Positions 9,825 to 21,244 of a stretch of DNA of 64,000 nt are shown here, piece after piece. How positions within the stretch are numbered: position 1 is the first letter of the stretch; every line of letters begins with the position of its first letter. Both the position numbers and the translations under genes were made by a program. Source of the stretch: Arion vulgaris (lineage: Eukaryota > Mollusca > Gastropoda > Stylommatophora > Arionidae). The notes under the pieces are model-generated. The model had not been told where the DNA came from. It searched no databases and worked only from the letters and a program-made list of their open reading frames with translations. Location of the stretch: positions 68,135,152 to 68,199,151 of the forward strand of contig CM036756.1 of assembly GCA_020796225.1 (NCBI GenBank), in the 5' to 3' direction.

Positions 9825-10085
9825 GATAAATGGTTAACAATGTGGTTAAGAGGTTAAAACATTTGCATCTTGTTCTAGATGTCATGTGTTCGAATCCAGA
9901 CAGCGTCGTTCTGATCACGATTGCATGCTTTACAGTGATTATTAGGATTTTTGGGGAGGGGGAGCTACGAAGTTCGTGCTTTCTACAATACTATCGGCTG
10001 GTGACGTGCTAATTCTGCGGAGATTAATCGAACCACATGAGGTCAAAACCAATGCGATGAAATTTATCCTTCATCTTTAGACCTT
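9825..10085 (+). mobile_element. SINE6 copy
   Basis: The tRNA-like head GTGGTTAAGAGGTTAAAAC and B box GTTCGAATCC are followed by the SINE6 body with GGAGCTACGAAGTTCGTGCT and CTGGTGACGTGCTAATTCTG. Confidence 0.82.
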
Positions 10086-10284
10086 TTGACAAAGTACAAC
10101 AACAAACTAAACCAACATTTCGACCAGAAAGTCTTCTTCAAGCAAAGAATACATTACGAATGCACGTAGTGAAAACTACTTGTCAAAAAAGTCAATCTCA
10201 TCAAGAGATGTAATTTGCAACATTACCATACTTCATGTTCTGATATTTCACTTTTGATAGAATATTAGTGGTTTGTAAATAACA

Positions 10285-11350
10285 GTTAGATGTAAAACAG
10301 TTTTATACAAGTACAATATTGAAAAGAGTGGGTTATACAGAAGTACAATATTGAAAAGAGTGGGTTATACAGAAGTACAATATTGAAAAGAGTGGGTTAT
10401 ACAGAAGTACAATATTGAAAAGAGTGGGTTATACAGAAGTACAATATTGAAAAGAGTGAGTTATACAGAAGTACAATATTGAAAGGAGTGAGTTATACAG
10501 AAGTACAATATTGAAAAGAGTGGGTTATACAGAAGTACAATATTGAAAGGAGTGAGTTATACAGAAGTACAATATTGAAAAGAGTGGGTTATACAGAAGT
10601 ACAATATTGAAAGAGTGGTTATACAGAAGTACAATATTGAAAGAGTGGTTATACAGAAGTACAATATTGAAAAGAGTGGGTTATACAGAAGTACAATATT
10701 GAAAAGAGTGGGTTATACAGAAGTACAATATTGAAAAGAGTGGGTTATACAGAAGTACAATATTGAAAAGAGTGGGTTATACAGAAGTACAATATTGAAA
10801 GGAGTGGGTTATACAGAAGTACAATATTGAAAAGAGTGAGTTATACAGAAGTACAATATTGAAAAGAGTGGGTTATACAGAAGTACAATATTGAAAAGAG
10901 TGGGTTATACAGAAGTACAATATTGAAAAGAGTGGGTTATACAGAAGTACAATATTGAAAAGAGTGGGTTATACAGAAGTACAATATTGAAAGGAGTGGG
11001 TTATACAGAAGTACAATATTGAAAAGAGTGGGTTATACAGAAGTACAATATTGAAAGGAGTGGGTTATACAGAAGTACAATATTGAAAAGAGTGGGTTAT
11101 ACAGAAGTACAATATTGAAAAGAGTGGGTTATACAGAAGTACAATATTGAAAAGAGTGGGTTATACAGAAGTACAATATTGAAAAGAGTGAGTTATACAG
11201 AAGTACAATATTGAAAAGAGTGGGTTATACAGAAGTACAATATTGAAAAGAGTGAGTTATACAGAAGTACAATATTGAAAAGAGTAAAACAGTTATACAG
11301 AAGTACAATATTGAAAAGAATGAAGCAGTTCTACGGAAGTACTACAATAT
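10285..11350. repeat. 32-bp minisatellite, about 33 copies
   Basis: Units carry GTACAATATTGAAAAGAGTG followed by GGTTATACAGAA. Copies differ by single substitutions (AAGGAG for AAAGAG, GAG for GGG), and some are 30 bp. The last two units, near 11285-11350, are strongly diverged. Confidence 0.97.
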
Positions 11351-11554
11351 TGAAATGGATATTTCGACCAAATCATCTTCATCAAATTTCTATATAATAC
11401 ACAAAACCTACACAGGCAGCCAAAAGCTGTTAATTAACGAACTCAAACATAGAACATGAAAGAAATGATGCCTTCAGTGGTTTAACAACTTTATTGCTGG
11501 CATTTATTTCAAACATGGAACTGATTTGAAATAAAAAATGTTTTCTAGTCGACA

Positions 11555-12205
11555 CATTCAGTCGTGTACTGAGTATCTGTCTTATGAGTAGTCTTGTACA
11601 GTATTTGTCTTGAGTATTTGTCTTGACTGAGTATTTGTCTTGCACTGAGTATTGTCTTGCACTGAGTATCCACATATTGTCTTGCACTGAGTATTAGTCT
11701 TGCACTGAGTATCTGTCTTGTACTGAGTATTGTCTTGACTGAGTATCTGTCTTGCACTGAGTATTGTCTTGCACTGAGTATCTGTCTTGCACTGAGTATT
11801 GTCTTGTACTGAGTATTTGTACTGAATATTGTCTTGAATGAGTATCTGTCTTGATTATCTTCATTGTACTGAGTATCTGTCTTACTGAGTATTGTCTTGA
11901 CTAGATTTGTCTCACTATTTTTCTTGACTATTCTGTCTTGTACTGAGTATTTGTCTTGTACTGAGTATTTGTCTTGAGTATTTGTCTTGCACTGAGTATT
12001 TGTCTTGCACTGAGTATCTGTCTTGTCTGGTTGCTTTACTGAGTTTGTCTAGTATTGTCTTGCACTGAGTATCTGTCTTGCACTGAGTATCTGTCTTGTA
12101 CTGAGTATCTGTCTTGTACTGAGTATCTGTCTTGTACTGAGTATCTGTCTTGCACTGAGTATCTGTCTTGCACTGAGTATCTGTCTTGCACTGAGTATTT
12201 GTAAA
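11555..12205. repeat. Degenerate 15-18-bp minisatellite
   Basis: Irregular units have the form CTTGCACTGAGTATCTGT, with many 13-17-bp length variants. The right end (12060-12200) is the most homogeneous, suggesting the most recent expansion there. Confidence 0.93.
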
Positions 12206-13200
12206 ATAAATGTCCTTGAATTATTCTATTTCTTCATTGTTCAACTCCCAACGGAGCACATATCTTCAACAAGCTTATCCCAGCTTCTTATCTCTTACTA
12301 TTCCTTCCAATGCTTTCTGCGTCTTTGCTATCTTTTTAATATTTGCCTTTCTGTTGTGGGGCCTTCTCCTGGTTCGGATGGTTGATTTAGGTTCTTTCTT
12401 ATAGTTATACTTTCCATGTTTGTTGAAGATGTTATTTTTGATGATCTTTTCTATAGGTTGAGATAGCCAGCTCCACCCACGTACAATTCCTTTGATTATC
12501 ATGATTACATTTTGTCTTTTGTATTGACCAATCTTTTTGATTTTGTTATTGCTTATTATCATGAGTATTATTATTACTATTCCAATCACAGTGTTAATAT
12601 TGATTTAATATCGACACTGATTTTGTGATTAATTAGGATTCTGTTTGTAATAAAATGTTCAGATCTTGGTATCGATTTGTTATGTTATCTTTAGTATCTC
12701 TCTTATTTTCTACGTGTTTACCGCTTTCACTAAGATCACAAAGGACGCGTATAATCAACCTATCTTGATCAGAATGCGAAATCGTTAAAGTCTGCACAAT
12801 ACAGTTGTCAAGCTGACTTTTTCCGTTAAGATGTGCTGCACGCAATGTCTCTTTTTTGTAAATCTTAATCGTTTGGTAAAGTCAATTTGATATTGCGTCA
12901 GTCGTTTACTGTTTCTTGCGAAAATAAAATATCCAAATATTTCGTGAACTATGTGGTTATTGCTAGTCGAATAAAGAAACCTGAGTTGCACAACTTTGAT
13001 ATTAACATTGTCAGATACACAGTTGATGTTGTAGTGGACACGTTTTTGAGATCAAATTAGTGATGTATTCCATTGTCTTGTTTGGCGAGTTATAATTAGT
13101 TAGGATGTAAACCTTAACGCTCTGCATATAGTGTAAAACTAATCTACGTGTTCCTAATTTATTGTCATGACACATTTGAGTGGGCTTATATATCCACAAC
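12206..13200. other. AT-rich stretch without a supported gene
   Basis: Short open frames exist on both strands, but none has splice sites, recognisable motifs or a match to other parts of the window. I see nothing I can name here. Confidence 0.5.
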
Positions 13201-13204
13201 TTGC

Positions 13205-13340
13205 GTTGAAATTATCAAACGTAGAGGAGAGATCGCGGAAGGCAGAGAGAGAAGATGTTGGACGGCCTGACATCGCGGTTATATGAGATCGGCGTGAGAA
13301 CTGATAAACTGAACCAAGGAGAATTGTGAAAAGACATGTT
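13205..13340 (+). mobile_element. LINE RT C-terminal scrap
   Basis: The sequence GAAGATGTTGGACGGCCTGA has the same form as the LINE end at 1780-1810 (AAATGTTGGATAGCCTGACT). Only about 100 bp survive. Confidence 0.5.
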
Positions 13341-14100
13341 CGCCTACGCCTGCAGGCATTTCACTTGATTGACTGGGGGGAGACAACTCATGCTGCACAA
13401 AGATTATTCTTTACAACGTTTGTTTCCCTTAGAATGCAATTTTTGGTATTGGGCTTGGTACAGATCACTTTGGGAAAGCCACGTGGTCTAAGATTTATTC
13501 TGTGTTAATTGTATTTAATTATATGTAGCAACTAAAACAGATATGGTTGGTGAAAAGGATGGAAGAGACAGGAGGTCGGCAGAGAGTAACAATTCTAAAC
13601 AACTGTCATTGTAGCACTAACAATTGTCAACATCAGAATGATAGTTGGTACTCCTTTTAGACGTTTACGCAGATTCATGGTTGCCTACGCCAGTAATGAC
13701 GGTATGTGATAGTAACTAATACATGCAATTTTTATATATAAATGGTAAGAAAGACTAAGATATTAATAGTCAACTGGTTTTGTGCACTAGCATACGGTAT
13801 GAGACATTTTGAATACAAATGATACAGCAGAGTACTTAGAATGTCATGGGCAGTAAAAAGAACAAATTCTTCTGTTCTGAAACAGCTTGATATAAATATA
13901 ATAATAATAAAGCCCATAACCCATAAGGGTCGTAGGGGTGTCATTGTGGAGACATCAGCACAAAAAGTACGTCATGAGTCTCTGTCTTCAACTCTTCGAA
14001 CAAGTATGGAGAAACTGTCCTGACCAGCTTTTGATGCTGTCAAACCAGGATTTTCTCTACCCTCCTTTCCTTCTGCCACCCTCAACTGTTCCCTGTTGGA
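13341..14100. other. No supported gene
   Basis: Unique-looking sequence with short open frames and no coherent exon structure. A segment near 13555-13690 (GGAGGTCGGCAGAGAGTAAC) may be LINE debris. Confidence 0.4.
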
Positions 14101-14104
14101 TAAT

Positions 14105-14350
14105 TTTGGAGAGTAAGCATTAAAGTTAAATATTTCGGACATATCAAATGACATGAGTGCCTAGAGAATATAATTTGGGAGGGAATGGTGTCTGGAAGAA
14201 GAATGAGAGGAAGACCTAGAAGACGATGGGTGCAAGATGTCATTGACGATCTGAGAATGACTGCTGCTGACGCCGGTCAACTTGCACAGAACAGAGAGTT
14301 TTTCAAGACTGCTGTCATGTGAGCCAAGTTCCGGAAGGGACAAGCTACGT
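14105..14350 (+). mobile_element. LINE RT C-terminal fragment
   Basis: Translation gives RGRPRRRWVQDVIDDLRMTA followed by an AGQLAQNREFFKT-type segment, the usual LINE C-terminal end. The 3' end GGGACAAGCTACGTGATGAT recurs at 54485-54510. Confidence 0.75.
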
Positions 14351-14489
14351 GATGATAAGAAATGAGGTAACGAAGACAGATATCTGACAGTTAAAAATCG
14401 CTTAAATTCAACGATAAAGAACTGCTTACAATACTACCCAGAGATTTCTGTGAACTTCATGTGTTGAATAGTTTTATTTTATATTGTTA

Positions 14490-14612
14490 TTGGGGTTTCT
14501 GGGGCGGATTAATACGTTAGCGTTGCATGCTATAGCATGTGGGTTCGATATCGGACCGAGTTAGACATTTTTTGAAGATTTCTAGGACTCTTGCTGGAGC
14601 TACGGAGTTCTT
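14490..14612 (+). mobile_element. SINE6 5' fragment
   Basis: It has a tRNA-like head and GGGTTCGATATC, then TTTCTAGGACTCTTGCTGGA and GCTACGGAGTTCTTGA. It shows the uninterrupted CTAGGA site used by the MITE in the copy at 8545. Confidence 0.75.
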
Positions 14613-14814
14613 GACTTAGAAAATAAAGTAGAAAACGGTGGGTACAAAATCGATAAAATGTTGGATAGTTCTCTTTCTTTTCTTGAATTCTGTTTTGTTT
14701 CACAGCGTCAGGATAAGAGTTTTATAGAACGGGTTTTTGTGTGTGTGCTTCATAAATATTGTTTTTCACAGTCTCTGTTCTTTCCAAGCTCCACTTTTGC
14801 GTGGACACCTGTTT

Positions 14815-15285
14815 TCTTTCATCCAGACGCACTTGAGCTTTTCAGTTCTTCGTCGGTGCCATGGACATGTAACCATTCGGTTCAGTGCCACGAACACCGT
14901 AAATCTGGAGAACCTGTGGCTTTTCTGCCATCCCGCGGAATTGAACCCGCACTCTATCACCCGAGTGGTTACCGGGGTCCAAATTTGGGGTGTAAAGAAT
15001 AGAACCACTGTTACCTGCCACCATGTCGTAAGAGGCGACTAAGGAGGTTTGGCTGAAATCGGATGCACATTTTCTAAACATGTAGAAGTCTATTGTTTAG
15101 GGGCCTACCAAACCAATGTGCAACGTATACACGTTCTTGAGAAAGATTAAACATATCACAAAGAGTGATTAAAATTGGTCGTAAGAACGAGCGCAAAGAA
15201 GAAGAAGAAGAACCCGCACTCACAGCGGGCTTGTCACACCGTCGTCCAATGCGCTACGAATACGCTGGGCAGGCGGGCGCCTTTT
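14815..15285 (-). mobile_element. SINE1 copy interrupted by SINE4
   Basis: The two halves (14815-14954 and 15211-15285) make one minus-strand SINE1. They meet at the duplicated AACCCGCACTC that flanks the inner SINE4. Confidence 0.88.
14955..15210 (+). mobile_element. SINE4, full length, 11-bp target duplication
   Basis: This is the reference copy for SINE4. It starts TATCACCCGAGTGGTTACCG, carries ATTTGGGGTGTAAAGAATAG and CATGTCGTAAGAGGCGACTA, and ends GTAAGAACGAGCGC with an (AAG)n tail. Exact AACCCGCACTC repeats lie at 14944-14954 and 15211-15221. Confidence 0.92.
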
Positions 15286-15485
15286 GCTTTGTGTCCACTG
15301 TATCGGAGTAGAATTGCTCTTTGAGGCGCTCTGTATGTTGGTAACCTGTTTTTGTGGCCGAACCTATTCAATTTGTTGTTTCTTGATGAAGTTCAGTACT
15401 GATAATGTATTCACTTTTTTTCTGATGTCTTAATTTCTAAGCCGGTCTCTTCTTGATATACCTAACATTTTGCGTGAACACTTCC

Positions 15486-15880
15486 TCTCTACGTCAGTAT
15501 GGTTGCTAAGTAGAAAACATATGATATGCTATGTGATGCCGTGAGAATGCAGAGAACAAATGAGACTGTTTGAAACTTCGTCTTTCAATGAAGCGAAACA
15601 AGAGAATATCCGCAAAAGTCGCTAACTCTTTGAATAATGAATGCTACAGGTGAACTGTCTATCGCAGCTAAACAAAACAAACGGCTGGAGAAAAGAAAGA
15701 AAGAAAGAAAGAAAGAAAGAATTTGTGTTGGAATGAACAAGATTTGGAACCGTCGGTGGAGGAAAAAACTGGAAAATATTTCGTATCTGTTGATAAAATG
15801 TTGGCGTTAACAGTCATTAGCGGGGTTGGCACATTCGTGGAACATTCCACGAGATCTAGTTACAACAGTGTCTGCTTTAC
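15486..15880. other. No supported gene; short GAAA microsatellite
   Basis: The only structure seen is an (AAAG)n run near 15694-15721. Confidence 0.45.
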
Positions 15881-15884
15881 GGGA

Positions 15885-16140
15885 ATATTGTAGATAAAAA
15901 ACATTGTAGACATGGACAGTATAGACATGAGACATTGTAGACAGATTCAATGTAAACAGATGTTATTGAAGGCAGGAAGTATTATAGGCATTGTAGACAG
16001 GGGCATTGTGGACAGGAGGCTTTATAGACATGGTACATTGTAGACTGGGAATATTGTAGACAGGCAATGTATGTGGGAATAATGTAGACAGAAAACACTG
16101 TTGACAAGAGACATTGTAGACAGGGACATTGACATGCACG
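15885..16140. repeat. Irregular ACATTGTAGACAG repeat
   Basis: ACATTGTAGACAGG-like 12-20-bp units recur about a dozen times with variable spacers. It grades into a CA-rich tract. Confidence 0.75.
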
Positions 16141-16360
16141 ACACAGTGAACAGAAATAAGAGGATGCACATACACGCACAATCATACTCATTCTAGCCAC
16201 ACATGAATACACGCACACACGTGCGCGCGCACACACGCGCACACATGCACGTCAACATACCACGCACACACCCACAGACTCACACACGTACATACCAACA
16301 TCCTCCTTACACACATTCACATCCACACCTTATACACACCCACCCACTAACACACATCCC
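16141..16360. repeat. CA-rich microsatellite region
   Basis: Impure (CA)n and CACACG runs. No coding content. Confidence 0.9.
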
Positions 16361-17090
16361 CACATGAACCTGTTTTGTTCAAAACTATATTTTTACTGCT
16401 GTTCGTCATTTACTCTGTTTCAATGAGATTTCTATTATAACTCCCGAAATAAGAGGAAAAAAGTATGATTTTTGCAAAGTATTTAATCAGAGTTTTCCGT
16501 AATAACAGACATTTGTATTAACCATCCGGTGACTTCTACTCATTTAGCTTTACATTGAACGTTCTCTCAGATTTTAGTTCTGTTTTTCTGTCCGATTTCC
16601 ATCTCGTTCGACTGTCTGTCTAAATATCATACCAGCTTGTCTACCTCCTTGTGTTTCCATCTGTTTTCTGATCAACGAGCTAACTGTTCGCTTACAGTTT
16701 AGTCAGGATATAAATATTGAAAGAAATCTAAACTGAGTCTATCAATCAAATTGACACCTATCCATCAAATTGACACCAATGTCCTTCTTCCAAAGTCACA
16801 ATACGTGAACCTACTAGACATATCTTGCTTTTTACATACCGATGTAGGATTATCTCAAGTATTGCAATCTCATCTCATCATTAACTGGAAAGGCATGTTA
16901 CCTTTGTCTATTGTTTTCTTCTTATCTGTATTTTTGATATGTCTGACTCGAGGAGATGGGACTGTGGAACGATCATATTTTTCTTGAATTGATGAGTTCC
17001 TTAATTTTCTAAACAGGTGGGGATAAGGTTAGATGCTTGAATGATGTTCATTCTGTGTGATGTACGGAGTGGATATTGTAATCACTTTAG
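16361..17090. other. No supported gene
   Basis: Mixed sequence. An open frame at 16751-16987 has no splice context or recognisable motif and is not called. Confidence 0.4.
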
Positions 17091-17462
17091 TCTATGCAAT
17101 TAGTTTAGTTAGTGTGGTACTGTTGTTCTGTAGTCAGCTAGCAGTGTAGCACTGTAGTCAGTGCAGCCTGTTTAGTTATAGTAGCACTGTAGTAAGGTTA
17201 GTCAGTGTAATCATTGTAGCACTGTAGTCTTTGTAGTCAGAGTGGCACTGTAGTGAATTTAGTCAGTGTAGTTAGTTTAATCACTGTATTCAGTTCAGTC
17301 GGTATAAGTTTAGTTATGGTAATTATTGAGGTCACTGCAGTCAACATAATCACCGTAGTAAATGTAGTACATCAATAGTTGCAGTCAATGTAGAAACTGT
17401 AATCATTGTAGCTACTGTAGTCCAGTAATCGTTGTAGCTACTGTAAACACTGTAGCTACTGG
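17091..17462. repeat. Degenerate GTAGTCACT-type repeat
   Basis: Words such as TGTAGTCAGTGTAG and CACTGTAGT recur at irregular 9-18-bp spacing. This is an old, heavily mutated tandem array. Confidence 0.75.
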
Positions 17463-18495
17463 AACAAAACGCTGAAGTGCAGAGGAAATGTAGAGTCCAA
17501 TCCTGGAACACAATTCATTAACACAGATGGGACATACATGGTCAATGCTGAACATGTGCTTTGTATATACGTCTCATTAAGACGACGATTATCAGTTATG
17601 CGAATTACTCTTTTGTTGTTGCAACTTCCCGTTTGATCTTGCTCAAGAGACTTCAAGAACGTTGTGTAAGTATCGAATCAATTTAGAGTCACTTTAAAAG
17701 AGTCTTTGAAGCATTTTTTTCCTGTCCACCAAACTGTTGTTTTCCCCTATCAAGCTTACCATACATAAGCTGTTTAATGATGCGTTTGTCAGACATCCGC
17801 ACGCACCTCGTGAACTGTCATTTCATTTAGATTTTAGGCCACAAAGTGTGTCTACGTGGAAACTTAGCTCTTATAAGGAGTTCGGTATGGTAACTGGAAT
17901 TTTGTTCTGTTATTTATTTATCAATCTTCGGAGACAACTTGTGTGGAAGTGGTTTAGTTTTCTAACGTGTCGCTATTCCTTTAAATCTCGTGGATAGCGT
18001 TCTTTGTTCTAGATTTATATGTAGACATCTGTGAGCTTCAGCTTCAGTATGGATCTCCTGCTTTGTAGGTTTTCAATATAACAACATTAACCGCTTCAGA
18101 AGTAGTAATAAACTGGTATATTTTCCCATTGGATGGACACCAGAAACACAATTCCAGCTTGATTGTTAGTGGTGAATGTCGGCTCTAAAACCCCTTTAAG
18201 CCCATAGTGAACATAGTAAAACCATTGTGTAATGTCTGTCTCGTATCCTTTGCTTGACAACAACCGTTTTGGTAGAAAAGTCGCTTTAGTTAATTTTGTT
18301 TTTTTCGTTTGTAAAACTACATTTCTTCGTGTTTTGATACTTTGCCTTTGAAAAAATAGGAAGAACATTTCGTGTCTATTGATACGGCCCAGTACCTCCA
18401 TCACTCGTTCATTCAATTATAGAATTTCTACCAGTATGAAAGATGTCATTGAATGTGATTGTACACCTACCATATTTTCTACCAGTTTGTAGTAA
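17463..18495. other. No supported gene
   Basis: Open frames at 17737-17997 and 18096-18416 (minus) lack splice sites, family motifs or in-window copies. I do not call a gene. Confidence 0.4.
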
Positions 18496-18499
18496 ACCC

Positions 18500-18720
18500 A
18501 CAGAGACAGTGGAAGAGAGGGAGGTCTAGCGATACATGGAAACGAGATTTGGAGACAGAGATCAACAATGCACAGAAGAGCTGGAGGGAGCTACAGGAAA
18601 TAGCTAGAGATAGGAAGATGGCAGGAGTTGGTTGAGGGCCTATGCCTCAATCGGGTTATAAATACATGACAGAGAGAGAATGCGAGAGAGGGAGAGAGAA
18701 AGAGATAGAGTCAGCAATAG
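18500..18720 (+). mobile_element. LINE ORF end with (GA)n tract
   Basis: The translation QWKRGRSSDTWKRDLETEI followed by a SWRELQEIARDR segment and stop is a typical LINE C-terminus. A GA-rich run follows at 18670-18715. Confidence 0.7.
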
Positions 18721-18834
18721 TATTATCGGAAATTTCCACATTCACAGAGATTCATATTTCTCCCACAGCTGCATGTTGATATCCATGTTTCTGTACATTA
18801 TTAGCATATCGTGTTAGTAAATGGCATCATCATC

Positions 18835-19100
18835 ATCAGGTATTGTATCGGATGGCGTCGGAAATCATGGATGTCCACAAATCTCTCGTGTTTGCTATCA
18901 TCTCAGATGTAGACACTCTTTAGTGCCATGAAGTCAGGCTATCCAACAATTTCTCTCTCTCTCTCTGTCTTCCTCTGTTTCGTCTCCCCTCGATTTAATC
19001 GGTTGTTACAATGTGTTCAAAACCTCCTTTCTCATCCAATGCACGAAAAATGATGACTGCCTCTTTCTTATATTGATAATATAGTAAATAAAACAACTGT
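18835..19100 (-). mobile_element. LINE RT C-terminal fragment
   Basis: The minus strand resembles 1670-1920: a CAGTCATCATT region, GAGGTTTTGAACACATTGTA, then an AGAGAGAAA-rich part and AATTGTTGGATAGCCTGACT. Confidence 0.72.
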
Positions 19101-19144
19101 TAATTAATCTCCGTCTGAACTGGTCTTTGGTCAGAACATTATAT

Positions 19145-19535
19145 TGATTGATTGATAGGACCATCTTCATTGCACTTCGGTGAGTAACCATGTATGATCT
19201 GATCTCTTTCTTACACAGGAACTTGGCTGCAATGCACGAACTCCGTAGCACTGGCGAGGGTCCAAGATGTCGTCTTCTTCTTTGCGTTCGTTCTTTACGA
19301 CCAATTTTAATCACTCTTTGTGATATGTTTGATCTTTGCCAAGAACATGTATACGTTGTACATTGGTTTGGTAGGCCCCTTAACGCATAGACTTCTACAC
19401 TTTAGGACACATGCATCCGATTTCAGCCAAACCTCCTTATTCGCCTCTTATGACATGCGTGGCAGGTAACAGTGGTTCTATTCTTTACACCCCAAATTTG
19501 GGCTCCAGTAACCACTCGGGCGGTCCCAGATGTAA
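19145..19535 (-). mobile_element. SINE8 3' part abutting SINE4
   Basis: The minus-strand SINE8 (tail ATTGATTGATTGAT at left, body to 19270) is interrupted toward its 5' side by the SINE4 copy at 19271-19521. Confidence 0.78.
19271..19521 (-). mobile_element. SINE4 copy inserted in SINE8
   Basis: A complete reverse copy of SINE4, with its (AAG)n tail as CTTCTTCTT at the left. Direct repeats GGTCCAAGATGT (19259-19270) and GGTCCCAGATGT (19522-19533) match at 11 of 12 positions. Confidence 0.88.
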
Positions 19536-19579
19536 TTTTGAAGACGGTGAAGATATTTTTTTAAGAATTTAATTTTAAT

Positions 19580-19850
19580 ATTTCGTAATTAATTTTGTCC
19601 GGGCAGCGACTTTCCAGCCTGATCTTCTTGATTTTGTGCTCCCATGATTCTTTTACGTGTTCAATTTGAACACGGGATATACATGTTATCGTCCGTCTCC
19701 GTTAGTGCTAGGAACTTGATCTCACCTACACTGAGGTCAGGGAAATCTGGAAAAATATCCAGATGGCTCCACGAGGGAGCGAACCTGGTACATTTAGCAC
19801 GAGAGACGAGCATCTAATCCCTACGCCACATAGACCCCTACATTGTATTC
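19580..19850 (-). mobile_element. SINE7 copy
   Basis: The reverse complement aligns with 5445-5729: GGGCAGCGACTTTCCAGCCT at the 3' end, AAAAATATCCAGATGGCTCC in the body and GAGCGAACCTGG as the B-box region. Confidence 0.85.
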
Positions 19851-20039
19851 AATAATTTGAAATCATGATTCAGATTTACACAATGATTTATTAGTGGCTC
19901 CATGAGCTTGACTTCTATAATGACTTAGTACATAATGAAACAACTGCTTCACAAGACTAGACAATATTTATATATGTATATGTTATACTTGCATAAAGGA
20001 GACTGACATTTCCCATTTATACACATACTCTCAAGCAAA

Positions 20040-20170
20040 GGTTTACACATACACATTTATACATACACACACAGACACACATACGTAAACACACATAACT
20101 AATATAATTATACACATACACAATTGTAGAAACACACCCAGACACACATACGCACACACACATAATTAAT
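20040..20170. repeat. Impure CA/TA microsatellite
   Basis: ACACACATAC-type repeats, partly duplicated (CACACAGACACACATACG appears twice in variant form). Confidence 0.8.
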
Positions 20171-20339
20171 ATAATTATATACATACATATATATATAATT
20201 TAAATATGTCATTATTACTTTTTAATATATTAGAACATAATAATAACTAATAATATATGTATTTATTGGCTGTAAAATTACCATTGATATCGAAATGACA
20301 TGAGAATATGTTATGCTAAATTAATCAAGCATTATTTAT

Positions 20340-20815
20340 ATGCAACTTGGCAGTGTCTATAATACAGAAGACTAGAAGTAATACATAGATCGAAGAACAT
20401 CAGAAAGATCAGAATACTAAGAGTATGCATATTCCCAGTGACAATGTATGGGTGTGAAGCATGGACATTTAACAAGGCAGTGGGAAAAAATATATATGTG
20501 CTTTTGAATATAATTGTTACAGAAGAGTCCTTCGTATATCTTGGACAGAGAAGAGAACAGATAGATCTATCCAGAAAGAACTCAAAATCAAAGAAAACTG
20601 GCTAATGCTACAAAAAGAAAAATTGATATATTTTGGACATCTAAAAAGACACGAAGGGTTGGAAAGGACCATCATGGAAGGAGGCTTCCCGGCAAAAAGG
20701 AGAAGAGGAAGACCTCGAAGACATTGAGGGATGCAAGAGAACTTTCTAAAGACCAAGAGATGTTTAGACGTCTGTGATGATAGCAATGTTCTGCAAAGGA
20801 CATGCTAATAATAAA
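20340..20815 (+). mobile_element. LINE RT C-terminal fragment
   Basis: Frame-broken motifs run in the usual order: TMYGCEAWTFNKAV, RRVLRISWTEKR, LIYFGHLKRHEGLERTIMEG, then KRRRGRPRRH. It is close to 42790-43250 and to the minus-strand copies at 49855 and 38040. Confidence 0.82.
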
Positions 20816-21128
20816 TACGTTGTGTATATATATATAAATGGGACAGCGACTTCAACATATGAGACATCTTGCAAAATAATATATAATTACATGAAAAGCT
20901 GAAATCGGACATTGATGTTAATGGTCAGCTGTAATTTATGCTTTGTGAGCAGAGAGAACATAACACTTGTATGTTCCATAAGAAAGTAGTTTTAAAAAAA
21001 TACACTGTTAACTCCCTTTTCTCTTCTTCTTCTTCAATGATCGAGGGGCAAGTAGACTCCTGTCCTTTGTATAATGTTATGTAGTATTTATGTTGTACAC
21101 AGAAGAGCTATATCTGTGGGTTTTCTAG

Positions 21129-21244
21129 TCACCACAGGAAAGAAATACGAACTGGACTGTCCTATCAGTAGAAGACGAGACTTCTCTCCGTGCTCTAATG
21201 ATGCAGCAGACAATTTAGGGTTCACTTTGCTCATTCCCAGCTAA
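21129..21244 (+). CDS. Candidate terminal exon (alternative 3' exon of the membrane-protein gene?)
   Basis: After TGGGTTTTCTAG the sequence is open for 37 codons and ends at TAA 21242-21244. Its entry phase (two bases completing a codon) equals that of exon 3 at 9478, so exon 8007-8179 could splice to either. The translation has cysteines in LDCP and SPCS contexts, reminiscent of DCNN and TPCP in exon 3. It could instead belong to another plus-strand gene whose other exons I do not see. No transposable-element similarity was found. Confidence 0.45.

Larger units (their letters stand above)
14670..15485 (-). mobile_element. LINE C-terminal fragment (KWFGH family) holding nested SINEs
   Basis: On the minus strand the LINE end reads as in 35365-35790. 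It is split by SINE1, which is itself split by SINE4. LINE sequence resumes at about 15285 with GCCTTTTGCTTTGTGTCCAC. A lineage-level order of insertion can be read from this stack. Confidence 0.78.

Noticed and set aside
16751..17997. Hydrophobic short frames at 16751-16987 and 17737-17997
   Set aside because: AT-rich sequence gives such frames by chance. No acceptor or donor phase links them to the membrane-protein gene.
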